NCBI GenBank assembly: GCA_937959115.1
Contig: CALGAW010000026.1
Coordinates: 22,987 to 86,986 of the forward strand
DNA length: 64,000 bases
Direction of reading: 5' to 3'
DNA from: an uncultured Saprospiraceae bacterium
GTDB lineage: Bacteria; Bacteroidota; Bacteroidia; Chitinophagales; Saprospiraceae
The notes beneath the pieces are model-generated. The model had not been told where the DNA came from. It saw only the letters and a program-made list of their open reading frames with translations, and did not search any database. Positions 35,838 through 44,650 of this stretch are shown piece by piece (the stretch's first letter is position 1; each line of letters opens with the position of its first letter). Position numbers and translations under genes: made by a program.

Positions 35838-37985
35838 ATGAGAAAGAAAAAGAAATCAAAGAAAAATAGCATGCCAAAAGACTTGGCATTAGTTACACTT
35901 AACTTGTTTAAAAGAACACCAAAAAAAAGGTACAACACAAAGCAGGTACTAAAATCATTAAGAATCCCCTTGGATTTCGATGATATGACTCGCCAATTAG
36001 AAAAGTTGCGCGATGAAGGACAATTAATTCAACTAAACAATGGTAAATTCAAATTCAATAAAGAGTCAAGAGATAAAAAGAAAGGCGGCCTAACTGCTGA
36101 AGGACGTGTAGATATGACAAGAAGAGGCTCAGCATTCATTATATGCGATGATTTGGAAGTAGACATTCACGTCCCTCCAAGCAAAATCACCAATGCGATG
36201 AATGGAGACAAAGTCCTAGTAAAATATGCGAATGTCGCTGGAAAGAAAAGACCTGAAGGGAAAATCGTAAAAATTATTGAGCGGGCAAATACAAGTTTTA
36301 TCGGCACAATCAATGTTTCACCAACGTTTGCCCATGTCGAACCAGATAACGCAAAAATAAACGTCCATATCTTTGTACCTAGTGGCAACATACACGGAGC
36401 AAAGGATGGAGAGAAAGTAATCGTAAAGGTTATTCAATGGCACGGCGGTAAAAATAAAAACCCAGTCGGAGATGTCACAAATATCCTAGGAGAAGCGGGA
36501 AGTAACGATATTGAAATGAAGTCTATCCTACTTAAAGAAGGGTTTGACCTAGAATTTCCAGAAGAGGTGCTCAAAGAAGCAGAAAAGATTCCTAAAGAGA
36601 TCACACAAGCTGAAATAGAAAAAAGACGGGACATGCGTCCAATTACCACTTTCACCATCGATCCGCTTACTGCAAAAGACTTTGATGATGCCTTATCCCT
36701 CGAATACAAAGATGACGGTACCTTCGAAATCGGTGTACACATCGCAGATGTTACGCACTTTTTAAGAGCAGGCACCAAGTTAGACAAGGAAGCATTCAAA
36801 CGTTCTACCTCAGTTTATCTGGTCGATAGAGTTTCACCAATGCTGCCTGAAGTGTTATCCAATGATCTTTGTTCGCTCAACCCAAAGGAGGATAAACTGA
36901 CATTCTCAGCAATTTTCACCTTTGACAAAGACAACAAGATAACGGATCGCTGGTTTGGGAAAACCATCATTCATTCCGATAGAAGATTTACCTACGAAGA
37001 AGCGCAAGAGCGAATAGAAACGGGTAAAGGGGATTTCGTCAAGGAAATCAAGAAAATGGATGCTGTGGCTAAAGTCTTGCGAAAAGCCAAATTCAAAAAA
37101 GGAGCCATCAATTTTGACGCGCCTGAAGTGAAATTCGAACTGAATGATAAAGCAGAACCCGTATCTGTTTTTGTGAAGGAGCGGAAAGACGCTCACTTAC
37201 TTGTTGAAGACTTTATGCTCTTAGCAAACAAGGAAGTAGCCACAAAGATCTATACAAATAAAAATGGAGCACCAATTCCGTTTGTTTATCGTGTACATGA
37301 CCAACCAGATCAAGAAAAGGTAGGCGAATTTGCCAACTTTGCAGCAGAAATGGGTTATAAACTGAAAATGACCACGCCAAAACAAATCGCAAAAGCATTC
37401 AACAAAATGGTACTGGAAGCACAGAAAAACCCAGAACTAAAAGTATTAATGCCACTCGCTATTCGAACAATGGCAAAAGCAGCCTACGCCACCGAAAACA
37501 TTGGCCATTACGGATTAGCATTTGACAATTACACCCATTTTACTTCTCCGATACGACGGTATTCTGATGTACTTGTTCACCGTATCCTCTTTGACAACTT
37601 AAAGAAACCGAAACGAGTGAATGCGGAAGACCTGGAAATGAAATGTATCCATATTTCCAAGCAGGAGCGTAAAGCCATGGAAGCAGAACGGGCATCTGTC
37701 AAATATAAGCAAGTCGAATTCATGGTCAACCAAGTTGGTAATGTATTCGAAGGCCAAGTAAATGGTATGATTGAGAAAGGAATATTCATTGAGTTGACAG
37801 AGAACTTCTGTGAAGGAATGGTTCCGTTTAGTACCATGGATGAACCATTTTTCCTTGAATCTAGATACAAGGCGATTGGACACAATACTGGAAAGGTCTT
37901 CAAAATGGGCGACGTTGTTAAAGTTAAGATTGTAGACGCCGATCTAGCAAAACGACAAATAGAAATGATTCTTGTTGAAAAGTAA
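35838..37985 (+). CDS. rnr: Ribonuclease R
   Basis: I choose ATG 35838 (715 residues) because it opens the basic stretch MRKKKKSKKNSM; Met codons at 35811 and 35817 are alternatives. Domain order is a winged helix (about 15-60), cold-shock OB folds (about 75-230), the RNB catalytic domain with ITTFTIDPLTAKDFDDALS (about 265-285, metal-binding Asp cluster) and HFTSPIRRYSDVLVHR, then a C-terminal S1 domain (about 630-715). RNase R degrades structured RNA 3-prime to 5-prime and processes rRNA and tmRNA. Motifs are intact and the length is normal. Confidence 0.93.
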   Translation: MRKKKKSKKNSMPKDLALVTLNLFKRTPKKRYNTKQVLKSLRIPLDFDDMTRQLEKLRDEGQLIQLNNGKFKFNKESRDKKKGGLTAEGRVDMTRRGSAFIICDDLEVDIHVPPSKITNAMNGDKVLVKYANVAGKKRPEGKIVKIIERANTSFIGTINVSPTFAHVEPDNAKINVHIFVPSGNIHGAKDGEKVIVKVIQWHGGKNKNPVGDVTNILGEAGSNDIEMKSILLKEGFDLEFPEEVLKEAEKIPKEITQAEIEKRRDMRPITTFTIDPLTAKDFDDALSLEYKDDGTFEIGVHIADVTHFLRAGTKLDKEAFKRSTSVYLVDRVSPMLPEVLSNDLCSLNPKEDKLTFSAIFTFDKDNKITDRWFGKTIIHSDRRFTYEEAQERIETGKGDFVKEIKKMDAVAKVLRKAKFKKGAINFDAPEVKFELNDKAEPVSVFVKERKDAHLLVEDFMLLANKEVATKIYTNKNGAPIPFVYRVHDQPDQEKVGEFANFAAEMGYKLKMTTPKQIAKAFNKMVLEAQKNPELKVLMPLAIRTMAKAAYATENIGHYGLAFDNYTHFTSPIRRYSDVLVHRILFDNLKKPKRVNAEDLEMKCIHISKQERKAMEAERASVKYKQVEFMVNQVGNVFEGQVNGMIEKGIFIELTENFCEGMVPFSTMDEPFFLESRYKAIGHNTGKVFKMGDVVKVKIVDADLAKRQIEMILVEK

Positions 37986-38035
37986 TAATCAACTTGAAAC
38001 CATATTTCATCTGTAAATTCAAGCGATTCGTCTAT

Positions 38036-38109
38036 ATTGCGTAATTTTTACACTAAAAAAATTGCTTTTTCAAACAATTGCATTTACATTTGTGTACATA
38101 ATACGCAAT
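38036..38109. promoter_or_regulatory. Inverted repeat flanking the promoter of the coiled-coil gene
   Basis: ATTGCGTA (38036-38043) and its exact complement TACGCAAT (38102-38109) lie on either side of the promoter, 58 bases apart. They could be half-sites of a regulator causing looping, or chance in AT-rich DNA. Confidence 0.35.
38062..38092 (+). promoter_or_regulatory. Promoter of the coiled-coil gene at 38191
   Basis: TTG (38062-38064), 20 bases, then TACATTTG (38085-38092) fits the Bacteroidota consensus. It implies a leader of about 90 bases before the ATG. Confidence 0.7.
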
Positions 38110-38190
38110 TAATATTTCTAGGTAATTTATAGATATTAAAGTATTATTATTAATTTTAATTTGATTAAGTAATTTAAATCCATTGCAACT

Positions 38191-38520
38191 ATGTCAGATT
38201 TATCAGGTAGCCCATTTATGTCAACAATTTCCCGATCTAACAAAGAGCTGAGACAAGACAGGGCGTTGATTATTGCGAAAGCAACAGAAAAAGCGTTACG
38301 ACGTAAAATTGAAGATTTTAATGATAATTTAGAATCACTTAAACTTAGTTTAGATAATTTATTAGATATCAATCCAAGCAATACGCACACGATTATCAAT
38401 CCAAGTGATTTTAATCCAGAAGCTTATCTAAGAACAGCGGAAGAAATTGATCTAAAAATCAGAGACTTAAAAATTCGCAGAGACTTAGCCCAAAAACGCT
38501 ACGACGCATTATTTAAATAA
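38191..38520 (+). CDS. Small coiled-coil protein of unknown function
   Basis: The 109-residue cytoplasmic protein is mostly helical: residues 18-58 and 77-109 have heptad-like spacing of Leu and Ile and many charges, while the middle (NPSNTHTIINPSDFNPEAYL) is a turn-rich linker. It looks like a helical hairpin. It has a well-formed promoter and a long leader, and lies 159 bases before the VWA-like gene. A physical partnership with that protein is only suggested by position. Confidence 0.6.
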   Translation: MSDLSGSPFMSTISRSNKELRQDRALIIAKATEKALRRKIEDFNDNLESLKLSLDNLLDINPSNTHTIINPSDFNPEAYLRTAEEIDLKIRDLKIRRDLAQKRYDALFK

Positions 38521-38679
38521 TTATCAATGATCGATGTTTAATCATTAATTGGTCCACTATTAATTTTAATGTAAGGATGTTAATTTTTTACTAACCTAAT
38601 TATACCCCTTGTTTCTTGCATTACTCATTATTCAACCATGAATTAAACATTAATAATTAACCATAAAACATTAAAAAAC

Positions 38680-39540
38680 ATGGGAGGAGGAAGATATGAT
38701 TTTAGTAGTCGGAAAATACGATCTACTGCAAAAGGATATGATAAAGTAACATCATCCAACTTTAAAGCTTCATTTAGAAGCACTAGCGAACGGATTCATC
38801 AGTCACTAGACCCAATGGGCCTAAGAGTTCGTGAGTCACGAGACAACGAGGGACAAGAAACCGTTGCAATACTAATTGGAATCGACTTCACAGGTTCAAT
38901 GGGCGCTTTACCAGCTCAACTCTGCAAGGACGGTTTGCCAAATATGCTTCAAAATATCTTTGAGACCGGGATTAAAGACCCTCAAGTTGCCTTCATGGGC
39001 ATTGGTGACCATGAGTGTGACCGATTCCCGTTCCAAGTCAGCCAATTTGAGATATCAGATGAATTGTTAGATCATTGTCTAACCAACATGATCCCTGAAG
39101 GCGGTGGCGGTGGAAACGGTGGGGAAAGTTACCTACTTTCCTGGTACCATGCCGCTATGCATACCTCCATTGATTGCTTTGAGAAACGAGGACAAAAGGG
39201 CGTTCTGATTACAATAGGTGATGAGCCAACACTTCAAATCTTACCAGCAAGCGCCATCAAGAAAATCTATAATACACCTGAGGCAAAGGACTGGACTGCG
39301 GAACAACTGCTAGACAAAGCTCGTGAAAAGTATGAAGTCTATCACATCAATATGACAAGTACGTATTCAGGCAATCGCACAAAGGAAAACGCTTGGTGGA
39401 AAAAACACCTTGGCGAACGGTATATCAATGAAGCGGACTACAAAAACGTAGCAAGCATCATTGCACGTCTAACAGCCCAAAGTATCAAGTCTTCAGGTAG
39501 CTCAACGGATGCAGATGACCCAATAAATCACTTGCTATAA
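38680..39540 (+). CDS. VWA-fold protein with metal-ion-dependent adhesion site
   Basis: The 286-residue protein begins MGGGRYDFSSR and has a von Willebrand factor A fold with the MIDAS motif D-F-T-G-S (Asp69, Thr71, Ser73). Other conserved blocks are MGIGDHECD, PEGGGGGNGGESY, GVLITIGDEPTL and SLDPMGLRVRESRD. The combination matches, from memory, a conserved but uncharacterised bacterial VWA family; it is not TerY or a MoxR-associated type. There is no signal peptide, so it is cytoplasmic. It is followed by a very strong terminator and preceded by a small coiled-coil gene. Metal-dependent protein binding is expected; the partner is unknown. Confidence 0.72.
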   Translation: MGGGRYDFSSRKIRSTAKGYDKVTSSNFKASFRSTSERIHQSLDPMGLRVRESRDNEGQETVAILIGIDFTGSMGALPAQLCKDGLPNMLQNIFETGIKDPQVAFMGIGDHECDRFPFQVSQFEISDELLDHCLTNMIPEGGGGGNGGESYLLSWYHAAMHTSIDCFEKRGQKGVLITIGDEPTLQILPASAIKKIYNTPEAKDWTAEQLLDKAREKYEVYHINMTSTYSGNRTKENAWWKKHLGERYINEADYKNVASIIARLTAQSIKSSGSSTDADDPINHLL

Positions 39541-39573
39541 GCAGAAAAAGGGAATAACGAACGCTACCAATAG

Positions 39574-39652
39574 AAGAATATCGAATAAAGAATTGTAGAA
39601 TGTAAGCTGAAGTAAGCACTACATTAAATTCTTGATTCGATATTCTTTTTTT
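39574..39652 (+). terminator. Strong intrinsic terminator after the VWA gene
   Basis: A 21-base arm (39574-39594) pairs with 39627-39647 with a single mismatch, enclosing 32 bases that can pair further, and runs into seven T residues. The loop side holds GTAG and CTAC, which extend the stem. Confidence 0.88.
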
Positions 39653-39733
39653 ATTCCAATTTTAAATGTATCAACCAGATTTGAAACTTCTCCATCCGAT
39701 AGCTTTAGCCTTCGTCACGCTTCACTCCCTTTC

Positions 39734-42694
39734 CTACTGATTATCAAGCAACAATGACTCAATTCTATCTATACGAGCTTTAAGCGCTGCATTTTCTTCC
39801 TCTAGCTGTTGCATACGGTCGCCTGCATCAGTCGTAGTGTTAGAAGACTTCAATGTTGCGTTTTCTTCTTCCAATTGCTCAATACGCTTGTTTAGTTCTT
39901 TGAACGCTTCTACAAACATAGCGTCATAACTTCCATAAGCGGTTTCTAAGAAGCCTAACTTATCTTCTTGTACGTTCAGTGGCCAAACAGACTGTAGGTC
40001 TTGTGCGATGAACCCGTATCGCATTCCTTTCGGTCTGTCAAGACCTGTTTCATTATCATTCCATTCATAAGTAACACCTTTCATATCAAGAACCTTAGCC
40101 AGAATGTCTTTTGAATCCATGTATTGAATATTCTTCTTAAGGCGTTTATCCGAGTTTCCTAACCAAGAACCAGCTGTTGATTTAGAGGCTGTACCATTCA
40201 CAGAAAATGAATTTGGAATCACTTGAGTTGTATTGACAGGCCAGTTGATCGCTACCTCCTGGCTACTAAAGTCTCCAAAGATTAGTGAAGCAGCAAAGGT
40301 AGAATTATCGATCACTAGTTTATTGCTAAAATTGCCATTAACACTGTTGCCAGCATTATTCCCGATGACGACATTACTTGAACCAAGATTGGTTGTTGCA
40401 ACAGATGCACCAATGTATGTATTAAAGTTTCCACTAGTCGCGTCTCTTCCTGCATCATTCCCAACCATCAAGTTGGAAACACCTGTGGTCATTTTACCGC
40501 CTGCCTTGGAGCCTAGCATCGTGTTTGAGTTTGATGCTCCTAGAAATTCACCTGCTAAATAACCTACAAAGGTATTGTTGTTTCGTCCTGCAAGAATAGA
40601 ATTACCAGCTTTATATCCAATCGATGTATTGCCACCATTTGCTGCGGATGTTCCAGCATCATATCCCAAACCCGTGTTTGTATCATTATTACCAATGTGC
40701 AAGGAAGTAACTCCCATTACTTGACCAGTTAACTCAGTCGTTGGAGTATTAATGGTATGTACAAAGTCTAATTTTGGTTCGATAGAAATTAAGTTAGTAG
40801 GAGAATTGATAATGTCGATATCATTCCCTGCCCCACCAAAAGAATTCGGTTTAGGCTTCCATTCTAATTCATTCAAAGGATTCAATACTAAAATAGAGTT
40901 AGAAAGTGCTCCAGTGTTTGGTATAGTATATCCACCCATATCAAGCTTTCCGTGAAGACGTGTCGTTCCATCCTTGTATACTGTTATTGCGTCCGAACGA
41001 TTCGCATCATCTTCCCCATTTCCGACTACAAAAATACGATCATTAGCATTCCAAGTATTTACTGCAGCTGGTGTATAATCAGTATTAAACATTCCAACAG
41101 CGATTTCTCCTCTAGATCTAGAGTAGGTATACTCTCCAAAAGACATGGAGTTAAAACCTGATGCAATTGTCTGTCCTCCAAAAGATTTAGAGCCTGTACC
41201 AATAGCTTCCGCCTGGAACCCGATTGCCATAGAACCATTACCAGAGGCGACTGTTTCAAACCCTATGGCAAGGGTGTTGTTGTTGGATGCTGCAGCGGTT
41301 CCTCCAAGAGCAATTGAGGTATTACCAGAGGATGTTGCACCTGGACCAATCGCAATCGCATTTGTAGCAGAAGCAGTTGATCCGTTACCAATACTCAGTG
41401 ATCTGGCTCCAGATGCTACAGAATTCACTCCGTAAGCAAACGAGTGATCACCACTAGCGGTTGTAGTTGCACCTCCTGCAAAACTGAATCCCGCACTAGC
41501 AATTGTATTCGATCCTAATGCCACTGAATAGTTACCAAGATTAGCATCATCCCATTGCGTTCCACTGACTTGACCTGCTCTAAAAGCGGCATGTTTTGAA
41601 CTCCAGACCATTCTAGTGCCACCTCCTGCGCTTAAGGATTGACCTGAACCAAATGTACCTTCTGCTATTACTCCATCATCATGTTCCACATGTAAACCTG
41701 CGGCCGGATTTAAAATGCCTCCAATTCCTACATGGCCATCAAACCAAGCTTTCATAAAAACGTTGCCACCAGCAGAATATTCCATGCTTTGTGCAGGCGA
41801 GTTAAACGTATGTACAAAATCAAAAATAGGTTCTACACTTACTTGTGTTCCCATAATATCTATATCGTTTCCTGCAGTTGCATTCGATCCTAAACTGCTT
41901 CTAGGAACTTTTCTTAGTAAACCAGCAGCATTTGCTACAACCACTTCATCTCCAGCTACTCCAGCAGTTAGTGTTCGTATTCTTGCATCACCATTTACAT
42001 CTAGCCTAGAAGTTGGCCCAGTTGTTCCAATTCCCATATTGCCTGCAACGTTCACACGAAATTTTTCAGAATTACTAACTCGAAAGGAAATATTTGATGC
42101 TTCTTGAGAAAGAACTACCCATTCCGAATTTTTATCCATCAATCCAAAGTTAGTTCCGTTCCCTGACCCTTGCAATCGACCGTACACTTCATTGTCAGCA
42201 TCCCTTAGGATAAACTGGGTGGTGTTAACGTTTCCACTATTAAAAAAGAGTGCCGAGTTATCATCACCAAACAATCGTTGATTTGCTCCAAAATAATAAT
42301 TTCTTCCATCTGCTCTAACGTTTGCTCCCACATGCAGATGTTGAAGTGGTGCAGCAACATTAATCCCAACTCTTCCATCAGTGGTAATGTAGTCAGCAAT
42401 AGAACTTGGGGAGTCCGTTGTTCCAGCTTTATACCAATCATGATCTTCATCATTTGCAACAAGTGACCAGGCAGTTCCATCAAAGGTGTATATATCACCA
42501 GTAGAAGAATGGATGTACAGATTACCTGCATCCGCATTTGGAGCACCAGGGCTTGGTACAACAGGGCCACTTAATACCTCACAATTGCATTGTCCAGCAA
42601 GGTTTATAGTAGTTTGTCCACTTACTTGTTGTAAAATAAATCCAAAAGTAATTAGTACACTAAGGATAAACTTAATAGAGATCGAGATTTTCAT
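39734..42694 (-). CDS. Exported fibre protein with YadA-head repeats and S74 intramolecular chaperone
   Basis: The 986-residue protein has a signal peptide ending near QQVSGQ. Residues about 388-515 hold repeats of 14-15 residues of the YadA-head type (NTIASAGFSFAGG, NSVASGARSLSIG, GSTASATNAIAIG, EAIGTGSKSFGG). A second repeat block follows (about 640-780, SNTMLGSKAGG, FNTYIGASVAT). The C-terminus is an S74 peptidase/endosialidase chaperone domain starting at GNSDKRLKKNI (about residue 845), whose Ser and Lys are the self-cleavage residues in phage homologues. A coiled coil with two copies of QLEEENA(T/A)LK ends the protein. It should form a trimeric stalk outside the cell. No T9SS tail is present. 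Confidence 0.8.
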   Translation of the reverse strand: MKISISIKFILSVLITFGFILQQVSGQTTINLAGQCNCEVLSGPVVPSPGAPNADAGNLYIHSSTGDIYTFDGTAWSLVANDEDHDWYKAGTTDSPSSIADYITTDGRVGINVAAPLQHLHVGANVRADGRNYYFGANQRLFGDDNSALFFNSGNVNTTQFILRDADNEVYGRLQGSGNGTNFGLMDKNSEWVVLSQEASNISFRVSNSEKFRVNVAGNMGIGTTGPTSRLDVNGDARIRTLTAGVAGDEVVVANAAGLLRKVPRSSLGSNATAGNDIDIMGTQVSVEPIFDFVHTFNSPAQSMEYSAGGNVFMKAWFDGHVGIGGILNPAAGLHVEHDDGVIAEGTFGSGQSLSAGGGTRMVWSSKHAAFRAGQVSGTQWDDANLGNYSVALGSNTIASAGFSFAGGATTTASGDHSFAYGVNSVASGARSLSIGNGSTASATNAIAIGPGATSSGNTSIALGGTAAASNNNTLAIGFETVASGNGSMAIGFQAEAIGTGSKSFGGQTIASGFNSMSFGEYTYSRSRGEIAVGMFNTDYTPAAVNTWNANDRIFVVGNGEDDANRSDAITVYKDGTTRLHGKLDMGGYTIPNTGALSNSILVLNPLNELEWKPKPNSFGGAGNDIDIINSPTNLISIEPKLDFVHTINTPTTELTGQVMGVTSLHIGNNDTNTGLGYDAGTSAANGGNTSIGYKAGNSILAGRNNNTFVGYLAGEFLGASNSNTMLGSKAGGKMTTGVSNLMVGNDAGRDATSGNFNTYIGASVATTNLGSSNVVIGNNAGNSVNGNFSNKLVIDNSTFAASLIFGDFSSQEVAINWPVNTTQVIPNSFSVNGTASKSTAGSWLGNSDKRLKKNIQYMDSKDILAKVLDMKGVTYEWNDNETGLDRPKGMRYGFIAQDLQSVWPLNVQEDKLGFLETAYGSYDAMFVEAFKELNKRIEQLEEENATLKSSNTTTDAGDRMQQLEEENAALKARIDRIESLLLDNQ

Positions 42695-42920
42695 AGATCA
42701 AATTTTAGAATAAAAATTCGGAATAAGGTTCAAGTTTGTAATATTGAATAGAAAAATAAGAGTTATTATTTAAATAAAGCATCGATCTAGTACATTAATT
42801 ATTTTAGAATAACTGTATTTTTTAATCTATTCATTTAATTTTACTATGCTTTTTGCAATAATCAATTGAATACGAAAGTATTTCAAGAACAGAAATAAAG
42901 TAATATTAAATAATAGACCC

Positions 42921-42949
42921 TTTTAGTAGGAAAACTATTCCTATTTTTG
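42921..42949 (+). promoter_or_regulatory. Probable promoter of the PurA-like gene
   Basis: TTT (42921-42923), 18 bases, then TATTTTTG (42942-42949) is one base off the Bacteroidota consensus. It gives a leader of about 30 bases before the ATG at 42987. Confidence 0.55.
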
Positions 42950-42986
42950 TGATCTTAAATAATTGTTGTTTATTAATCATACTTCT

Positions 42987-44033
42987 ATGATTTGTATCGT
43001 TACTGGTCTTGGGTTTGGAGATGAAGGAAAGGGAGTTACTACGAACTACCTAAGTCAATCCCTAGTCAAACCATTGGTCATCCGTTACGGAGGAGGCAAC
43101 CAAGTTGGACATACAGTGACGACACAAAAGCTGCAACATGTACATCATCATACGGGTTCTGGTGTGCTATCTGGAGTGTCTACATTCTATTCGAAGTACT
43201 GTACAGTTGACCCAATTGGTACTAGTGATGAGCTAGAGGACCTTTCTATCTACAAACCTAAAAACATCTATGACCCAGGTTGTATGCTCGTGACACCACT
43301 AGATGTATCGGCCAATCACGCATCAGAGAAGACAAATAAGCACGGTTCTGTGGGTGTAGGGTTTGGTAAAACAGTGGAACGTAATGAACGACATTCCCGA
43401 TTAACTGTCATGGATATTTACAATGCGTTTGTTTTCAAAACCAAATGCAAGCAGATTGAAGCCTATTACAACAATCACTTCGACATTGATGCCTATTACA
43501 AGGATTGCACACACTTCATTCATCAGGTTGAGGTAGCAAAGCTCTGGTCGATAAAGAACAATTATTCTAATTACATTTTTGAAGGCCATCAAGGTGTTTT
43601 ACTCGATGAGCAGTATGGCATCTTTCCGCACGTAACCCGTTCTAAAACAACAGGACACAACGCGATTCAAATCATTATGGAAGAGCGTCTGTCTGGCAAT
43701 ATAGAAACCTACCTTATCACACGCTGCTATCACACGCGGCATGGGAATGGTCCGTTTTTCGAAGCACCAATCAACCTCAAAAACGATCAATGGGAAACGA
43801 ATGTCTTTAATGAACATCAAGGAAAATTCAAGAAAGCCCCGCTTGATTTAGATCTTGTGCACCAAGCAGCACACTACGATTTGTTTGATAATAGCAATCC
43901 TAGAAATCTAGTCATCACTTGTTGTGATCAATTAGAAAATTCCAAGGAAATTACGGAACAGTTGGTGGCTAAAATTGAAGCAAAGGCGTGTTATATTAAT
44001 AGTAGTCCTCATTCAGAGTTGAAGCTTTATTAG
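42987..44033 (+). CDS. Short adenylosuccinate-synthetase-like enzyme
   Basis: The ATG at 42987 (348 residues) opens MICIVTGLGFGDEGKG; an upstream TTG is rejected. The PurA landmarks are present: GDEGKG with the catalytic Asp12, GGGNQVGHT with His42, FEGHQGVLLDEQYGIFPHVT, and the aspartate loop HTRHGNGPF (about 249-256). Differences are clear: it is about 80 residues shorter than normal PurA (about 430). The base-recognition motif TKLD is replaced by TCCD (311-314), and the RRRRTGWLD segment by FKKAPLD. Classical PurA joins IMP and aspartate using GTP. This form may use another nucleotide or base. The retained Asp12 argues against the phage 2-aminoadenine enzyme PurZ. It has its own promoter and no purine genes nearby. 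Confidence 0.78.
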   Translation: MICIVTGLGFGDEGKGVTTNYLSQSLVKPLVIRYGGGNQVGHTVTTQKLQHVHHHTGSGVLSGVSTFYSKYCTVDPIGTSDELEDLSIYKPKNIYDPGCMLVTPLDVSANHASEKTNKHGSVGVGFGKTVERNERHSRLTVMDIYNAFVFKTKCKQIEAYYNNHFDIDAYYKDCTHFIHQVEVAKLWSIKNNYSNYIFEGHQGVLLDEQYGIFPHVTRSKTTGHNAIQIIMEERLSGNIETYLITRCYHTRHGNGPFFEAPINLKNDQWETNVFNEHQGKFKKAPLDLDLVHQAAHYDLFDNSNPRNLVITCCDQLENSKEITEQLVAKIEAKACYINSSPHSELKLY

Positions 44034-44123
44034 TTGAACCTTTACTTTAGGAAATCAACACTTTGTCATTGTATTTCAGCACCTTAGGATTTGCCGTCAA
44101 TTTTCAACGATCAATTAAATACC

Positions 44124-44597
44124 CTAATCACAAATCAATTGGATGGGTGGCATGGTTACCATGTTGCTTAAGTTTCCAGAACGATCTTTTATTTGAATGG
44201 TATAAATTATGTCCTCTGGGGGCTGTCCAGCATTGGGTAGACATGGAATACCACTAGTAGGAATGCAGCACGAAGCCTTAATATTAATAGAGATTTCACC
44301 TGAGATACCATTACCAACACCTTGCTGTGGAATAAATGGAATTTTGTAGTATTCCTTGTAATTGGTTCTGGTATCCGTGAGAATGAAGTTTTTCTCCGTA
44401 TCATCATCGACCAAACCGAGATCACCATCACCATCTGTAAAACTAATGGTAATCAGTGTTGTATCTACATCTTGCAAGAGACTTGTACGTCCTAAACTGA
44501 CAAACTCAATCACAGGTTCATCTGGATAATCTGGTGGTTTTATACACGATGTGATAAATAAAATCCCAATAAAATATATTCCCAGTAGCTTTTTCAT
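44124..44597 (-). CDS. Lipoprotein of unknown function
   Basis: The 157-residue protein has a signal peptide and lipobox FITSC. It has the motif SFTDGDGDLGLVDDD, shared by many small Bacteroidota lipoproteins, and ends with IKDRSGNLSNMV. The pattern suggests one Ig-like or cadherin-like beta sandwich binding calcium through the Asp-rich loop. It is convergent with the PurA-like gene and divergent from the LuxE-like gene, whose starts are only 53 bases apart. Function unknown. Confidence 0.68.
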   Translation of the reverse strand: MKKLLGIYFIGILFITSCIKPPDYPDEPVIEFVSLGRTSLLQDVDTTLITISFTDGDGDLGLVDDDTEKNFILTDTRTNYKEYYKIPFIPQQGVGNGISGEISINIKASCCIPTSGIPCLPNAGQPPEDIIYTIQIKDRSGNLSNMVTMPPIQLICD

Positions 44598-44650
44598 AAT
44601 TTTACTTATTAAACGTAAGTAACTATAAATTTATATAAATTTTGCATAAA

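Noticed and set aside
38191..42694. Prophage remnant suggested by S74 fibre and VWA genes
   Set aside because: There are no capsid, terminase, portal, integrase or lysis genes, and the fibre has a Sec signal peptide. Flanking genes are ordinary chromosomal genes.
42987..44033. Phage-type PurZ (2-aminoadenine genome synthesis)
   Set aside because: PurZ lacks the catalytic Asp of GDEGKG, which is present here, and there are no phage genes, no HD-domain dATPase and no DpoZ-like polymerase nearby.
44063..44257. 64-codon plus-strand frame
   Set aside because: It lies mostly antisense to the lipoprotein gene at 44124-44597, whose signal peptide and conserved SFTDGDGDLG motif make that strand the real one.
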